Assembly: GCF_014196965.1 (NCBI RefSeq)
Contig: NZ_JACIEQ010000001.1
Span: 1 to 64,000, forward strand
Length of the DNA: 64,000 nucleotides
DNA from: Actibacterium naphthalenivorans
GTDB taxonomy: Bacteria > Pseudomonadota > Alphaproteobacteria > Rhodobacterales > Rhodobacteraceae
Direction: 5' to 3'
A program made the translations under genes and the position numbers. Of the stretch, positions 34,942 through 45,134 are shown in pieces (positions within the stretch are counted from its first letter, which is position 1; every line of letters begins with the position of its first letter). Below the pieces are notes generated by a model, which was not told the origin of the DNA, did no database searches, and worked only from the letters and a program-made list of their open reading frames with translations.

Positions 34942-36012
34942 ATGGGCTCGATCAGTACACGCAAACGAAAGGATGGCAGCAGTAGCTACCTTGCGCGCGT
35001 GCGAGTGACGCGAGAAGGAACCTCCTATCATGAGACGAAGACCTTTGACAGACGCCCTGCCGCAACCGCCTGGATAAAGAAGCGCGAGAAAGAGCTAGCA
35101 AAACCTGGTGCCTTGGAGGAGCTGAACGTATCTGACCCTCCGCTCTCGAAAGCGATCGAGCGCTACACCGAAGAAACGGTGCAGGACATCGGTCGCACAA
35201 AGGCGCAGGTCCTCAGGACCATCGCCACCTACCCGATCGCCGATCTGCCCTGCTCCACCATCAAGTCGAAGGATATCATCGAGTTCCTTCAGTCTCTGCC
35301 CGGACAACCGCAAACAGTCGGGAACTACGCGAGCCATCTCGCCTCCATATTCGCGATAGCTCGACCGATGTGGGACTTCCGGCTGGATGACCGGGAGATG
35401 AGAGACGCGATCACCGTCGCGCGCCGCATGGGGATCATCTCCCGTTCCGCGCAGCGGAACCGCAGGCCCACCCTCGATGAACTCGACCGGCTGCTGACCC
35501 ATTTCATTGATCGGCGCCAGAGAACACCTCAGGCCATGCCCATGCACAAGGTGATCATTTTCGCTCTCTTCTCGACGCGCCGCCAGGCAGAGATCACCCG
35601 CCTCACCTGGGATGACTTCCAGAAGGAGCACAAGCGCATTCTGGTCCGTGACATGAAGCATCCCGGCGAAAAGCGCGGAAACGATACCTGGGTCGATCTA
35701 CCCGACGAGGCCATTCGGATCATCGACAGCATGCCCGAGCATAAAGCTGAGATCTTCCCCTACTCACCGGACGCAATCACGGCCAACTTCACCCGCGCTT
35801 GCAAGCTGCTCGGGATCGAAGATCTGCACTTCCACGATCTGCGCCACGAAGGCATTTCTCGGCTGTTCGAGATGGGTTGGAACATTCCCCATGTCGCGGC
35901 CGTCAGCGGACACAGGTCTTGGGTTAGCCTGAAACGCTATACGCACATCCGGGAAACAGGCGACAAATATGCAAACTGGCGTGGAATGCAGTTCGCGATC
36001 GGCAACACGTGA
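34942..36012 (+). CDS. Site-specific tyrosine recombinase (integrase)
   Basis: From the ATG at 34942 (AGGAGG 5 bases upstream) the protein has 356 residues. The catalytic set is R214 (RRQAEIT), H298 and R301 (HDLRHEG), H324 (GHRSW) and the nucleophile Y333 (KRYTHI). The N-terminal part carries an arm-binding-like region (MGSISTRKRKDGSSSYLARV). This is the Shufflon/phage-integrase style of short recombinase found in islands. It could move the whole element or just a smaller one nested in it. No tRNA or clear attachment duplicate was found. Confidence 0.93.
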   Translation: MGSISTRKRKDGSSSYLARVRVTREGTSYHETKTFDRRPAATAWIKKREKELAKPGALEELNVSDPPLSKAIERYTEETVQDIGRTKAQVLRTIATYPIADLPCSTIKSKDIIEFLQSLPGQPQTVGNYASHLASIFAIARPMWDFRLDDREMRDAITVARRMGIISRSAQRNRRPTLDELDRLLTHFIDRRQRTPQAMPMHKVIIFALFSTRRQAEITRLTWDDFQKEHKRILVRDMKHPGEKRGNDTWVDLPDEAIRIIDSMPEHKAEIFPYSPDAITANFTRACKLLGIEDLHFHDLRHEGISRLFEMGWNIPHVAAVSGHRSWVSLKRYTHIRETGDKYANWRGMQFAIGNT

Positions 36013-36148
36013 TGCGCCAGTACGTCAATCTCATCGAAAGGACCCGCGCATCACCCTAGGTTTTGCCAAGTACAGACATCAACTTTCATAGCCGCTGAAT
36101 GCTGAGATAGAGGCAAGTTAGCGATATGCCGTCCATCCTATTGGCACC

Positions 36149-38032
36149 CTATTCATCCATGAACTTTCGCTGGTAGCGTTCCTCTGGCGAAACCCACTGC
36201 TCGATGAATGATAGCGGATCGAGATCGCCCAGCATCGAACGCGCCAAACGCAGCCGGGACTCCAGATGCACGCGCCGCTCTCCGTCCACCATCTGCATAC
36301 GCTTTTCGGCCTCGACGAAGAACATCTCGACGGAGAGCGCCTTGGTCCAATCCGCCATGATATCCGAAAGCTGTTGAAGGCTCTCGGAGCGGGCCTTCGC
36401 CTCACTGCGCTTATCCTCTTCCCTCCGCCACCGCTCCCATTGAAGCTCCTGTTCCCTTTTCTTCCGGGCAGCCTCGTCATCGGCCGCGTCCATGAGAGCC
36501 TTCAATTCTTCGACCGAGCCTTCAAGCTTGCGGATCACTTCGCCGAACGCCCTATCAAGGGAGCGCTTACTGGTCTCCTGCCATGAAAGCTGCCACTCTA
36601 CTCCGGGGTGCGGAGAATAGGCGACCACGGTCCAGACACCGGCGAGATGATCGGCATGAGCTTCCCCCGCATAGATCACCGTTTCAAGCTGGGCGTTGGA
36701 GAGCCGAGTACGGATGTCGGCGGGCAACATCGGCCGGTAGGACGGTTTTGGCGGTGCAACCGAGGCCATGGCCGCCGATTGCACCAGCCTGGTCGGATGC
36801 GGCTCGGCACCGGGAATGCGCAGCGATTGCAGCGCATATTCCTCATAGATCGCGTCCGACAGGCGCGCGCCCTCGGGCGGCGTCCAGTCCACGGTCTCAT
36901 AGGTCAGTTCCACACCCTCGGGATCGAAAGCAGGAGCAACAGCCGGCCGAGAAGAGGCAGCGCGGGCGAGAGAACCGCGCACGGTCTTCGGGGCGGCCGT
37001 CCGAACAGGAGAAACGACCTTCAGCTGCGAGACCGGCAAGCGCGGCGGAAGCTGGCTTTCGATCCAGCCGAGCAGCGTGGCGACGTCGGGTGCGATCCCC
37101 GGCGAGGCCTGGAAGACCGACGGATCGTCGGCAGGCAACTTGTCGATCACTGTCAGCCGCGTGTCGATGCTGGTGCCATGCTTCGCAAAGACCGCGCCAT
37201 CGATGGCCGCGGTGAAGACCACGCGGCCGCGGTCCTGCAGGCGTATGAAGGCGTCGCGCCAAGCCTTGGCTTCCGGTCCGAAATTCGCGCCGGTGATCGT
37301 GACCAGCCGTCCACCGGGGGTGAGACGGGCCAGCGCCGAGACGACATGACGATATGCAGCATCCGCCATCCGTCCCTCGACATTGGCCATGACCGAGAAA
37401 GGTGGGTTCATCAGAACCACGGACGGCATGGCGTCCGTGGTCAGATAGTCGTCGATCTGGGTGGCGTCGAACCGGGTGACGGGAAAGGCCGGAAAGAGGG
37501 ACGAGAGAAGATCTGCGCGGGTCTCGGCAAGCTCGTTGAGGATCAGCGAGCCGCCGGCAGCCTGTGCCAGGATCGCCATCAGGCCGGTGCCGGCCGAGGG
37601 CTCCAGTACCACATCGTCCGGCGTGATCGCGGCCGCCGCCAACGCGGCAAGGCCGAGTGGCAGAGGCGTGCTGAACTGCTGGAAGCTCTGACTTTCTTCG
37701 GAGCGGCGGGTCTGCGTCGGTAGTAACCCCGCGATCTTCGCCAGAGGACCGAGCCGGGACGCCGGAGAGGCGGCTTTGCGGAACAGCGCCTTTCCGTATT
37801 TGCGCAGGAACAGCACCGTGGCGACCTCGCAGGCCTCATAGGCGAGCTTCCAGTCCCAGGCGCCGTTGGCATCGGACGCGCCGAAAGCGGTCTCCATGGC
37901 GCTTCGCAGGGCCGCGGTATCGACGCGCTGGCCGCGTTCGAGATGGGGAAGGAGGAGATTGGCGGCGGCCAGGATCGCGGGTGCGGCGCCGAGCGGCGTG
38001 ACCGGATCTGTCACGGGAGACGAAATGTTCAT
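36149..38032 (-). pseudogene. Strawberry-notch-type methyltransferase/helicase gene, truncated and fused to a foreign 3' end
   Basis: Residues 1-470 from the ATG at 38032 match the methyltransferase-like N-terminal part of the large strawberry-notch proteins of these elements: LVLEPSAGTG-type motif (VVLEPSAGTGLMAIL), catalytic NPPFSVMANV and the linker SAAMASVAPPKPSYRP. Full proteins run to about 1400 residues with a helicase half. Here, right after AGEAHADHLAGVWTV (near 36626), the sequence changes to an unrelated coiled, charged tail of 158 residues ending at 36149. The helicase half is gone. The fusion frame is open, so a chimeric protein could be made, but helicase function must be lost. 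Confidence 0.75.
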
Positions 38033-38267
38033 ATCGGGGAACCTCGGAGAGCAGGAACGAGAAGACCCGGACGGCGCTCTCTCTCGACCACCCGGACTCA
38101 CCCCGTCCCTGCACCTCTCTGCCTCTGCACCACAGGCCCCATCGCCCCGCCCGCTCGAGGGCGACAGCGCGCCCGCCATCCGATTTCGCAGAATATCATT
38201 GATTGTAATCGATATTCATGAGATACATCGATTTGAAATCAATCATCGGAGCCGAGAACTGAAATTC

Positions 38268-39812
38268 ATGGAGCACGCGCGAAGGAATCCATTTTCAGGT
38301 GCCGTAACTGTTTTTCACGAACGCTGGCTTCCCGAGAAGGCCACACCTGCGGGCTATGCTGCGCTGATCGATGCCTACGCGCTCGCAGCGCCCCTGCCCC
38401 GGACACTTTCCGCCATCGGCCCACGTCACAAGGTCTACGCGGCCGACGGCTGGCGCCTCTACACGCCCCGCCATGAACCCGAGGCGAGCCTCATCGGCCA
38501 TCTGACCTTCGCGCTGCGTTACGAGGGGCTGGATCTGGCAGTTCTCAAGCGGCTGTTCAAGGCAACCGGCCCGGAGCCGATCCAGGCCATTGTCGAGGCC
38601 GCCCCGACGGGCAGCTACGCGCGCAGGATCTGGTTCCTCTATGAGTGGCTCCTCGGCGCAGAATTGGATCTGCCCGACGCAACGCGCGGAAATTACGCGC
38701 CCGTGGTCGATGCCAAGCTCCAATGGGATGCAGAGGGCGCCCCCTCGCCGCGCCACCGGGTCCGCAACAACCTGCCCGGCACCCCGGATTTCTGCCCGAT
38801 GATCTTCCGCACTCCGGCAATCGAGGCCTTCATCGCCCGCGATCTGGCAGCCGAGGCCCGCGCGGTGCTGGCCGAGGTGCCCGCCGATCTGCTCGCGCGC
38901 ACTGCGGCCTTCCTGCTGCTCAAGGATTCACGGTCGAGTTTCCAGATCGAAGGCGAGAACCCGCCCCAGGATCGCATCCGGCGCTGGGGCCAGATCATCG
39001 GCGAAGCCGGACGGCATCCAATCGACCGGGCAGAACTCGAACGCCTGCAACGCATCGTCATCGGCGATGCCCGCTTCGTCCATCTGGGCCTGCGGCAGGA
39101 GGGCGGCTTCATTGGCGAGCATGACCGCACGACCGGCGCCCCCCTGCCCGATCACGTCAGCGCCCGGCATGAAGACCTGCCTGCGCTGATCGCCGGGCTC
39201 GAAGCGTTCGACCGCGACGTCGCCCCGGGGCTCGACCCTGTTCTGGCGGCTGCCGGCCTCGCCTTCGGCTTCGTCTATATCCACCCGTTCGAGGACGGCA
39301 ATGGGCGCCTTCATCGCTACCTGATCCACCACGTGCTTGCTGCACGCGGCTTCAATCCGCCCGGGCTGGTCTTCCCGGTGTCGGCGGTGATCCTCGAACG
39401 GATCGAGGCCTATCGGCAGGTGCTCGAGAGCTATTCGCGTCGACTGCTGCCCCATGTCAGCTGGCGCCCAACCGATCGCGGAAACGTCGAGGTGCTGAAC
39501 GACACCGGCGATTTCTACCGCTTCTTCGATGCCACGCCCCATGCCGAATTCCTCTTCGCCTGCGTGGCACAGACCATCGACAGCGACCTTCCAGCAGAGA
39601 CCCGGTTCCTGCGCGTCTATGACGGGTTCAAGTCCCGCGTCTCGGGCCTGATCGATATGCCCGACCGAACCCTCGACCTGCTCTTCCGCTTTCTGCACCA
39701 GAATGACGGGAGGCTGTCCGAACGGGCCAGAGCCAGGGAGTTTGGGGCTTTGACCGAAGAGGAGACAGGCCGGATCGAGGCCATCTATGCGCAGTTGCAG
39801 AAGGACCTCTGA
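38268..39812 (+). CDS. Fic-domain protein (AMP-transferase family)
   Basis: From the ATG at 38268 it has 514 residues. The Fic core motif is H339-PFEDGNGR, as in enzymes that transfer AMP (or another nucleotide part) to protein side chains. An inhibitory-helix motif S224-FQI-E228-G229 precedes the Fic core, so it belongs to the self-inhibited class with the helix in the same protein. A DUF4172-type N-terminal segment is not obvious. The upstream frame extends to 37866 without family support. Divergent from the strawberry-notch-type gene; no antitoxin gene adjoins it, consistent with self-inhibition. Target unknown. Confidence 0.87.
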   Translation: MEHARRNPFSGAVTVFHERWLPEKATPAGYAALIDAYALAAPLPRTLSAIGPRHKVYAADGWRLYTPRHEPEASLIGHLTFALRYEGLDLAVLKRLFKATGPEPIQAIVEAAPTGSYARRIWFLYEWLLGAELDLPDATRGNYAPVVDAKLQWDAEGAPSPRHRVRNNLPGTPDFCPMIFRTPAIEAFIARDLAAEARAVLAEVPADLLARTAAFLLLKDSRSSFQIEGENPPQDRIRRWGQIIGEAGRHPIDRAELERLQRIVIGDARFVHLGLRQEGGFIGEHDRTTGAPLPDHVSARHEDLPALIAGLEAFDRDVAPGLDPVLAAAGLAFGFVYIHPFEDGNGRLHRYLIHHVLAARGFNPPGLVFPVSAVILERIEAYRQVLESYSRRLLPHVSWRPTDRGNVEVLNDTGDFYRFFDATPHAEFLFACVAQTIDSDLPAETRFLRVYDGFKSRVSGLIDMPDRTLDLLFRFLHQNDGRLSERARAREFGALTEEETGRIEAIYAQLQKDL

Positions 39813-39822
39813 ACCCACCTGA

Positions 39823-40467
39823 TCAACCGAACCTGCGTCCGGCCTCGGTGAAGGTGTAGCCGTTGGCGATGATGGTCTCATCGACGACGTCGGCCGACGA
39901 CAGATAGCCAAACTCGCGCTCGAGCTGGCGATAGAGCCAGCGAGCCAGATCGCGCAACGCCTCGATAACCACCTCCTCGGCGTCGGCGGTCAAGTCCTGC
40001 CAACTCGGACTGTCACGCTCTACCGAGATCGCCATGCAATACTCATGGTAATAATGGCCGCGATGGGTGGCTTCGGCGCGAAGCTGGTAGAAATTGCGCC
40101 GCTGGACCGCCTGCAGGGCATCGGCGATGCGGTGCACCTCGGTATCCTGCGGCGCGTATTCCCTGATCCGCCGCGGCGTGTCCTTGCGGTAGGCATAGAA
40201 GGTTTCGAAGCACGCGCCGTCCCCCTGGCTCCAGAAGCCCCGGAACCAGATGCAGGGTTCCTGCCGTGTGCCGCCGCCCCTTAACCGGACGGTTCGGGTC
40301 TTGAGGTTCAGCCCTAGGATTTCGGCAATACGCTGGAAATCCTCATAGACGGCATCGTACCAGTCATGGTCGAAGTCGCCCTCACGATACCAGGCGCGGG
40401 CCTTGTCCTTCGCGTCCCCGGACAACTCGTTGAGGCGATAGACGGTGGTTTCGATAATATCAGGCAT
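39823..40467 (-). CDS. Conserved element protein of unknown function (MPDIIETTVYRL family)
   Basis: A 214-residue soluble protein with the start MPDIIETTVYRLNELS-, then DKARAWYREGDFDHDWYDAV and FRGFWSQGDGACFETFYAY, seen repeatedly in alphaproteobacterial elements, where it is sometimes labelled antitoxin-like. No proof of such a role is present. The ATG at 40467 has a GGAGGCG site 8 bases upstream; a strong hairpin lies 64 bp upstream of that. Confidence 0.72.
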   Translation of the reverse strand: MPDIIETTVYRLNELSGDAKDKARAWYREGDFDHDWYDAVYEDFQRIAEILGLNLKTRTVRLRGGGTRQEPCIWFRGFWSQGDGACFETFYAYRKDTPRRIREYAPQDTEVHRIADALQAVQRRNFYQLRAEATHRGHYYHEYCMAISVERDSPSWQDLTADAEEVVIEALRDLARWLYRQLEREFGYLSSADVVDETIIANGYTFTEAGRRFG

Positions 40468-40530
40468 AGGGATCGCCTCCGTCCAGCACGATGGCAAGCC
40501 AGCCGACGTGTCTGACCGGATCTGCACTCA

Positions 40531-40567
40531 CCCTCGGGCGTTCGGACTGGCTCCGAAGTCCCGAGGG
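40531..40567 (-). promoter_or_regulatory. Nested hairpin upstream of the 40467 gene
   Basis: CCCTCGGG (40531-40538) pairs with CCCGAGGG (40560-40567), enclosing TTCGGA/TCCGAA (40541-40557). Two perfect stems share one centre, like the other leaders of minus-strand element genes. Confidence 0.5.
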
Positions 40568-41087
40568 CGGCACGCATGCGTAAGCCGACCCTTCATGGGT
40601 TAATTGTCAAAGAGACGGATCAGACCAAGGTTAGCGAATGGAAGCGGGGGTGGTGTCTTGCATCTGACAGGCGCCGGATCCCCCCTTGCAGATGTTTTGC
40701 CGTGCCCACCCTGCCGCGGCATCAACAGAGGAACCGCGTTACAGGCCGGAGACGGAACCAACCCATGGCACGTGCCTTGATGGGATGATGGGGACATGGT
40801 GAAGTTGGAACTGGAGCCGCTCCATGACCCTCCGACGTCTGCACACGGCATGACGGTCATGCGGCCTGACCGCTTGATGGGCGGTGGTGCGACAGTGGTT
40901 AGGGAGGCCAAGTCACAGCGCTCGAATGATGTGAATACAGGGCAATCCGCCGGGAAAAGCCCCGCAACGCGCACCTGCGGGCAGAACAAATACGCCCATG
41001 TGCGGCTTGTTTTGATCACGCTGAGCTTTCCAAAACCGCGAGAGTCAATTAGGATTCGACGAAAAGATAGATGACTGGGGCGGCGCA
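40568..41087. other. Gene-free interval of about 520 bp between element backbone and ietAS cargo
   Basis: Several open frames exist but none has family features or a matched ribosome binding site. It should contain the ietA promoter near 41000-41080. Nothing else recognised. Confidence 0.4.
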
Positions 41088-42095
41088 GTGTCGAATGCGA
41101 AGCAGATACTGGCGATGCTCAGAAGCCAGGCGGAAGGCGATGAAGAACAGTTCTTCTCCATCGCGCTTCAGGTTGCGGCTGGCGAGGCCCGCCAAGGACA
41201 CCGTGCGACCGCAGAGGATATCCGCGCGGCAGTGGATGCCGCACGTTCACAGCGCGGGACGCGGGCGTCTGTCCCGATCGCCTTTTCTCGGCCGCGTGGA
41301 GACCTCGACAGCCTTCTCGATCTGCGGGACCCGCAGATCCATCTTGCCGATGTGGTGCTGAATGCAGACGTGAAAGGTCATCTCGAAGCGGTTGTGCTTC
41401 AGCAACAGCGTCGGGATTGGCTCCGGGCACATGGAAAGACACCGAGCCGTCGCCTCCTCTTTGCCGGACCTCCCGGATCGGGGAAGACGATGACCGCCGA
41501 GGCACTCGCGGGCGAACTCCATCTGCCTCTGTTCGTGATCCGTCTCGAAACCCTGATCACGCGCTTTATGGGAGAAACGGCCGCCAAACTGCGTCTTGTT
41601 TTCGACGAAGCGCAGAAGCGCAGAGGTGTTTATCTCTTTGATGAATTCGATGCCGTGGGCAGCAACAGGTTGGCGACGAATGATGTCGCAGAAATGCGGC
41701 GGGTACTGAACAGCTTCCTGCAGTTCATGGAAGAGCCCTCTGCGACCGACAGTGTTCTGGTGGCCGCCACGAACCATCCCTCTCTTCTCGACCGCGCGCT
41801 ATTACGACGCTTCGATGAAGTTCTGCAGTTCGAGATGCCATCAGCAGATGAAGTGCGCGCCATTATCAAGGCACATCTGTCGCCGATGAAATATCCCAAG
41901 ATCAATTGGAAAACCATTGTTGCCGCGGCCACCTGCCTCAGTCAGGCGGAGATTGTCCATGCGGCAGAAGAGGCCGTGAAAGCGGCGATCCTTTCAGAAC
42001 GAAATCAGATTTCCACCGCCGATCTGACGCGCGAACTTCGCAAACGCCAGGCCATGAGAACGGTGTTCTCTGAAGAACAGGGACACATTGGCTGA
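41088..42095 (+). CDS. ietA: AAA+ ATPase, IetA-like (partner of subtilase)
   Basis: The 335-residue AAA+ protein starts at GTG. Motifs: Walker A FAGPPGSGKTMTAEAL, Walker B GVYLFDEFDAVG, sensor 1 LVAATNHPSLLDRALLRRFDE with arginine finger. It pairs with the downstream subtilisin-like gene (8-bp overlap), the ietA/ietS arrangement described as a toxin-antitoxin pair stabilising the pTiC58 plasmid, and later listed among anti-phage systems. In that model the ATPase counteracts the protease. Here IetA is intact while the protease is interrupted. Assignment is from gene order and motifs. Confidence 0.85.
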   Translation: MSNAKQILAMLRSQAEGDEEQFFSIALQVAAGEARQGHRATAEDIRAAVDAARSQRGTRASVPIAFSRPRGDLDSLLDLRDPQIHLADVVLNADVKGHLEAVVLQQQRRDWLRAHGKTPSRRLLFAGPPGSGKTMTAEALAGELHLPLFVIRLETLITRFMGETAAKLRLVFDEAQKRRGVYLFDEFDAVGSNRLATNDVAEMRRVLNSFLQFMEEPSATDSVLVAATNHPSLLDRALLRRFDEVLQFEMPSADEVRAIIKAHLSPMKYPKINWKTIVAAATCLSQAEIVHAAEEAVKAAILSERNQISTADLTRELRKRQAMRTVFSEEQGHIG

Positions 42096-44589
42096 GTACG
42101 AGCACCGACATATCGACCTGAGCGGTCTTTCGACAACCCGTGACTACAAGTCCCCAGGCAGTAACGCCCGACAACGGCCGCTCCAGCGCATCCGCGAGGA
42201 ACATGGCCAGCGCATTGTCGGCAAACTGGAAGCCGCCTTCGAGGCTTCTGATCTCGGACGAGCGGATTTGGGGACACCAGAGGGAGCTCCACCATCCGAC
42301 GGCGTCTACCTTGAGGTGGAGCTCGCACCCTCTGTGGGACCGACCACGCTGGAGAAGAAACGCGAGGGGACACGCCAGGGCGCTGTCACACTTTCCGAAA
42401 CCGGTGCGCGTCGCATCGCCCTCTTCGTCCCCGACGAGACCAGAGATGTCTTTGAGGCGGTTTTCCGGGATTACGCCTTTACGGAAGTTGACGAAGGTGC
42501 CGAGGCCCCGAAGAAGTCCCGCGTCGAGCCTGTCGAGCATATCCGCGCCGCGCGCTTGCGAACGTTCTGGCGCGACGATCCTCTGGCTCTGCCCGATGAT
42601 CCGCAGGCGGAAATGTGGTGGGCCTTATGGTGTTTTGCCGACCGCCTCGAACGTGTCGAGACCAGCGCTCAGCGGCTCGGCCTGACCGTCGGGGGTGAAG
42701 ACAGCTGGCTGCACTTCCCCGAAGTCGTGGTTCTTCCGGTGCATGGGCGCAGAGCAGCGATCGAGATGCTGCTGTTTTCAACGGGAGGCATTTCCGAAAT
42801 CCGGCGAGCGAGCGATACGCCGACGGTGTTCACGGATGAACTCGAGGAGATGGCGAACGCGTTCGTGGATGATCTGGCCGAAAGGATCACCTGGCCAGGC
42901 CGCGACGTGCCCGCGGTTTGCCTCCTTGATACGGGTGTGAACCGCGGCCATCCGCTGATTGAACCTGCCCTGGCTCCGGGTGACATGCACGCTGTGCATG
43001 CAGATTGGGGTGTGGATGATGATAGTCCCAGCGGGCATGGATCCGGAATGGCCGGGCTGGCGCTCCACGGCGACCTGACAATGCCGTTGGGAGATGCGTC
43101 GCGTCCAATGCTTGCACATCGCCTCGAGTCCGTCAAAATCCTTCCGCCGGACGGCTTCGAGCAGAATGATCCCGGCTCCTATGGTGCGATCACAACCTCC
43201 GCCAGCTCGCTTCCGGAGATATCGGCTGCCGAGCGGCCGAGGGTCTTTTGCATGGCCGTAACGAATGAAAACCGGTCGGGAGCGGAGCCGACGGCCTGGA
43301 GCTCTGCTCTCGACCAGATCTCGGCGGGTGTGGACGCAATCGAGGAGGGCCCGGACCATATTCGGCGCCTTTTCGTCCAGGCAATCTGCAACATCGCGGA
43401 CAGCTCGCGCGCCCAGGACATCGCCGATGGCGACGCGTTTCCGGGAGAAGATCCTGCACAGGCATTGAATGTCCTGACAGTCGGCGGCACAACTCTGAAA
43501 TCAGAAATCGCAGAAGCCGGTTACCGAGACTGGCGCGGATGATCACCTCCCGGGGACCGCAGCCCCTACAGTCGGACGAGCGCGCTTTGGCGCGCGGGGC
43601 AGTCGCCGATCAAGCCGGAGATCGTCTTTGAAGCTGGAAACCGCGCGCTGAGCAGATCGGGGCTCGAAGCACTGTCGGGCCTCCCTTCCCTCTCGGTGCT
43701 CACCACAGCGAAATCGGTCGCTCCGCATCCGGTGACACCGTTCTGGGCAACCAGTGCAGCGACAGCGCAAGCGGCACGGCTTACGACGCGGATCATGGCT
43801 GAGCACCCGGAGTATTGGCCTGAAACCATCCGCGCCCTGACCGTGCACAGCGCCCGGTGGACGCCGCATATGCTTGCGGAATTCAACGCGACCGCGTCAA
43901 AGTCGGACAGAAAAGCGCTCGCGAGAAAATACGGATACGGCGTACCGGATCTTCGGCGCGCCCTTGCTTCGGCCCGCGATGATCTTGCGTTGGTTGCCGA
44001 GCATTATATCCAACCGTTCCGGGTCGAGAATGGCAGCGTGCGCTTCTCGGATGCTCATGTCTATCGCTTGCCCTGGCCCCGACAAGTCCTTGAAGATTTG
44101 GGCGACCAGCCTGTGCGCCTCAAGGTGACGCTTTCGTATTTTGTCGAGCCGAACCCAAGCTTTGCAAGCGCGATCGATCCTGCCCGATATCAGTCTTTTG
44201 GGCTGCGCTTCGACCTCAAGCGGGCACGCGAAACCGACGGGAATTTCCTGCGCCGGGTGAACAAGGATGACCGTGGCGAAAACGACCCTCGCCCGATCAA
44301 CGAAGACAACGACGGCTGGTTCTTCGGGCCGAAGTCGATCTCAGCCGGCTCCATTCACATGGATATCTGGGAGGGCAGCGCCGTCGAGCTCGTGGAGCGC
44401 GATCTCCTCTATGTCTACCCGATCTCGGGCTGGTGGCGCGAAAGGCGAGCCCTGGGGCGAGCGAACAGCAAGGCCCGCTATGCGCTGGTTGTCGGCATCG
44501 AGACCCCGGAGGTCGATGTCTATCTGATGACGCCCATCCAGTCCGAAGTCGCGGCCTTGCTTCAGACCGGTATCGATATCGAAGTTTGA
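42088..44589 (+). pseudogene. ietS: IetS-like S8 (subtilisin) protease interrupted by an in-frame stop
   Basis: The frame from TTG 42088 runs to a TGA at 43540-43542 (codon 485) and stays in phase without gaps to 44589, giving 833 residues if read through. Catalytic D281 (VCLLDTGVNRGHPLI) and H317 (SGHGSGMAGL) precede the stop, but the catalytic serine S556 (FWATSAATAQ) lies after it. The residue count across the stop matches the family spacing (W, six residues, GD), so a single codon changed. The product of 484 residues must be inactive. A short internal frame from about 43696 could not supply a whole enzyme. Confidence 0.85.
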
Positions 44590-44617
44590 TTCCTGTTCCG
44601 ACTGAGACGACACACTC

Positions 44618-44632
44618 CCCGCTTCGTGCGGG
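44618..44632 (+). terminator. Weak hairpin after ietS
   Basis: CCCGC (44618-44622) and GCGGG (44628-44632) pair around a TTCGT loop 29 bp behind the ietS stop. No long T-run follows, so termination strength is doubtful. Confidence 0.3.
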
Positions 44633-44723
44633 ATTGAGTTTCGGCCGGCATTGGGGAAGACCAAATTTTGTCTCCGTTTCCGGCTCCTGATCGCGGCTAC
44701 GATCCGATGATAAGTCCGACGTT

Positions 44724-45134
44724 ATGTCCGACTTCAATAACCGCCCGCAGATCGAAGTTCTTGCCGCCGCTGACGGTGGCCGCCGCCGGCACTGGTCGGA
44801 CGAGGACAAGCTCCGGATTGTCGAGGAGAGCTTTGTCGGCCATCGGCAATGTGCTGCCACGGCACGGCGGCATGGCGTTTGCCGCTCGTTGCTGACGATC
44901 TGGCGCCGTGAGTACCGGAACGGCGAACTTGGCGCATCCCGATCTGCAGCCTTTTCGCCGGTCAGCGTAACGCAGGACAGCCCAGTCTCGCGGCCAGGTC
45001 CGGTTGATCCGTTTGAGCCTGCGCGAGATGCCCAAGTCGAGATCGCGCTACGAAATGGCCGTCGGCTTGTCGTGCCGGCCGAGCTGGCCTCGGAGGCGTT
45101 GGTCCGGCTTATCCAGCTCGTGGAGCGCGCATGA
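44724..45134 (+). CDS. tnpA: IS66-family accessory protein TnpA
   Basis: The 136-residue protein has the Tnp_8-type helix-turn-helix (RHWSDEDKLRIVEESFVG, CAATARRHGVCRSLLTIWRR). It is needed with TnpB for transposition in IS66 elements. It ends in a 4-bp overlap with tnpB (ATGA). Confidence 0.92.
   Translation: MSDFNNRPQIEVLAAADGGRRRHWSDEDKLRIVEESFVGHRQCAATARRHGVCRSLLTIWRREYRNGELGASRSAAFSPVSVTQDSPVSRPGPVDPFEPARDAQVEIALRNGRRLVVPAELASEALVRLIQLVERA

Noticed and set aside
34385-35008. Plus-strand frame upstream of the integrase as a gene
   Set aside because: It overlaps the IS256 right end, the repeats and the integrase start, has no ribosome binding site and no family pattern.
40600-41074. Open frames on both strands in the gap before ietA
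   Set aside because: No motif, no ribosome binding site and unlikely amino acid make-up; left as a gene-free interval.
43696-44589. Separate small gene in the 3' part of the interrupted protease
   Set aside because: The frame is the same as that of the upstream protease and holds its catalytic serine and C-terminal domain; treating it as a gene of its own would hide the stop codon.
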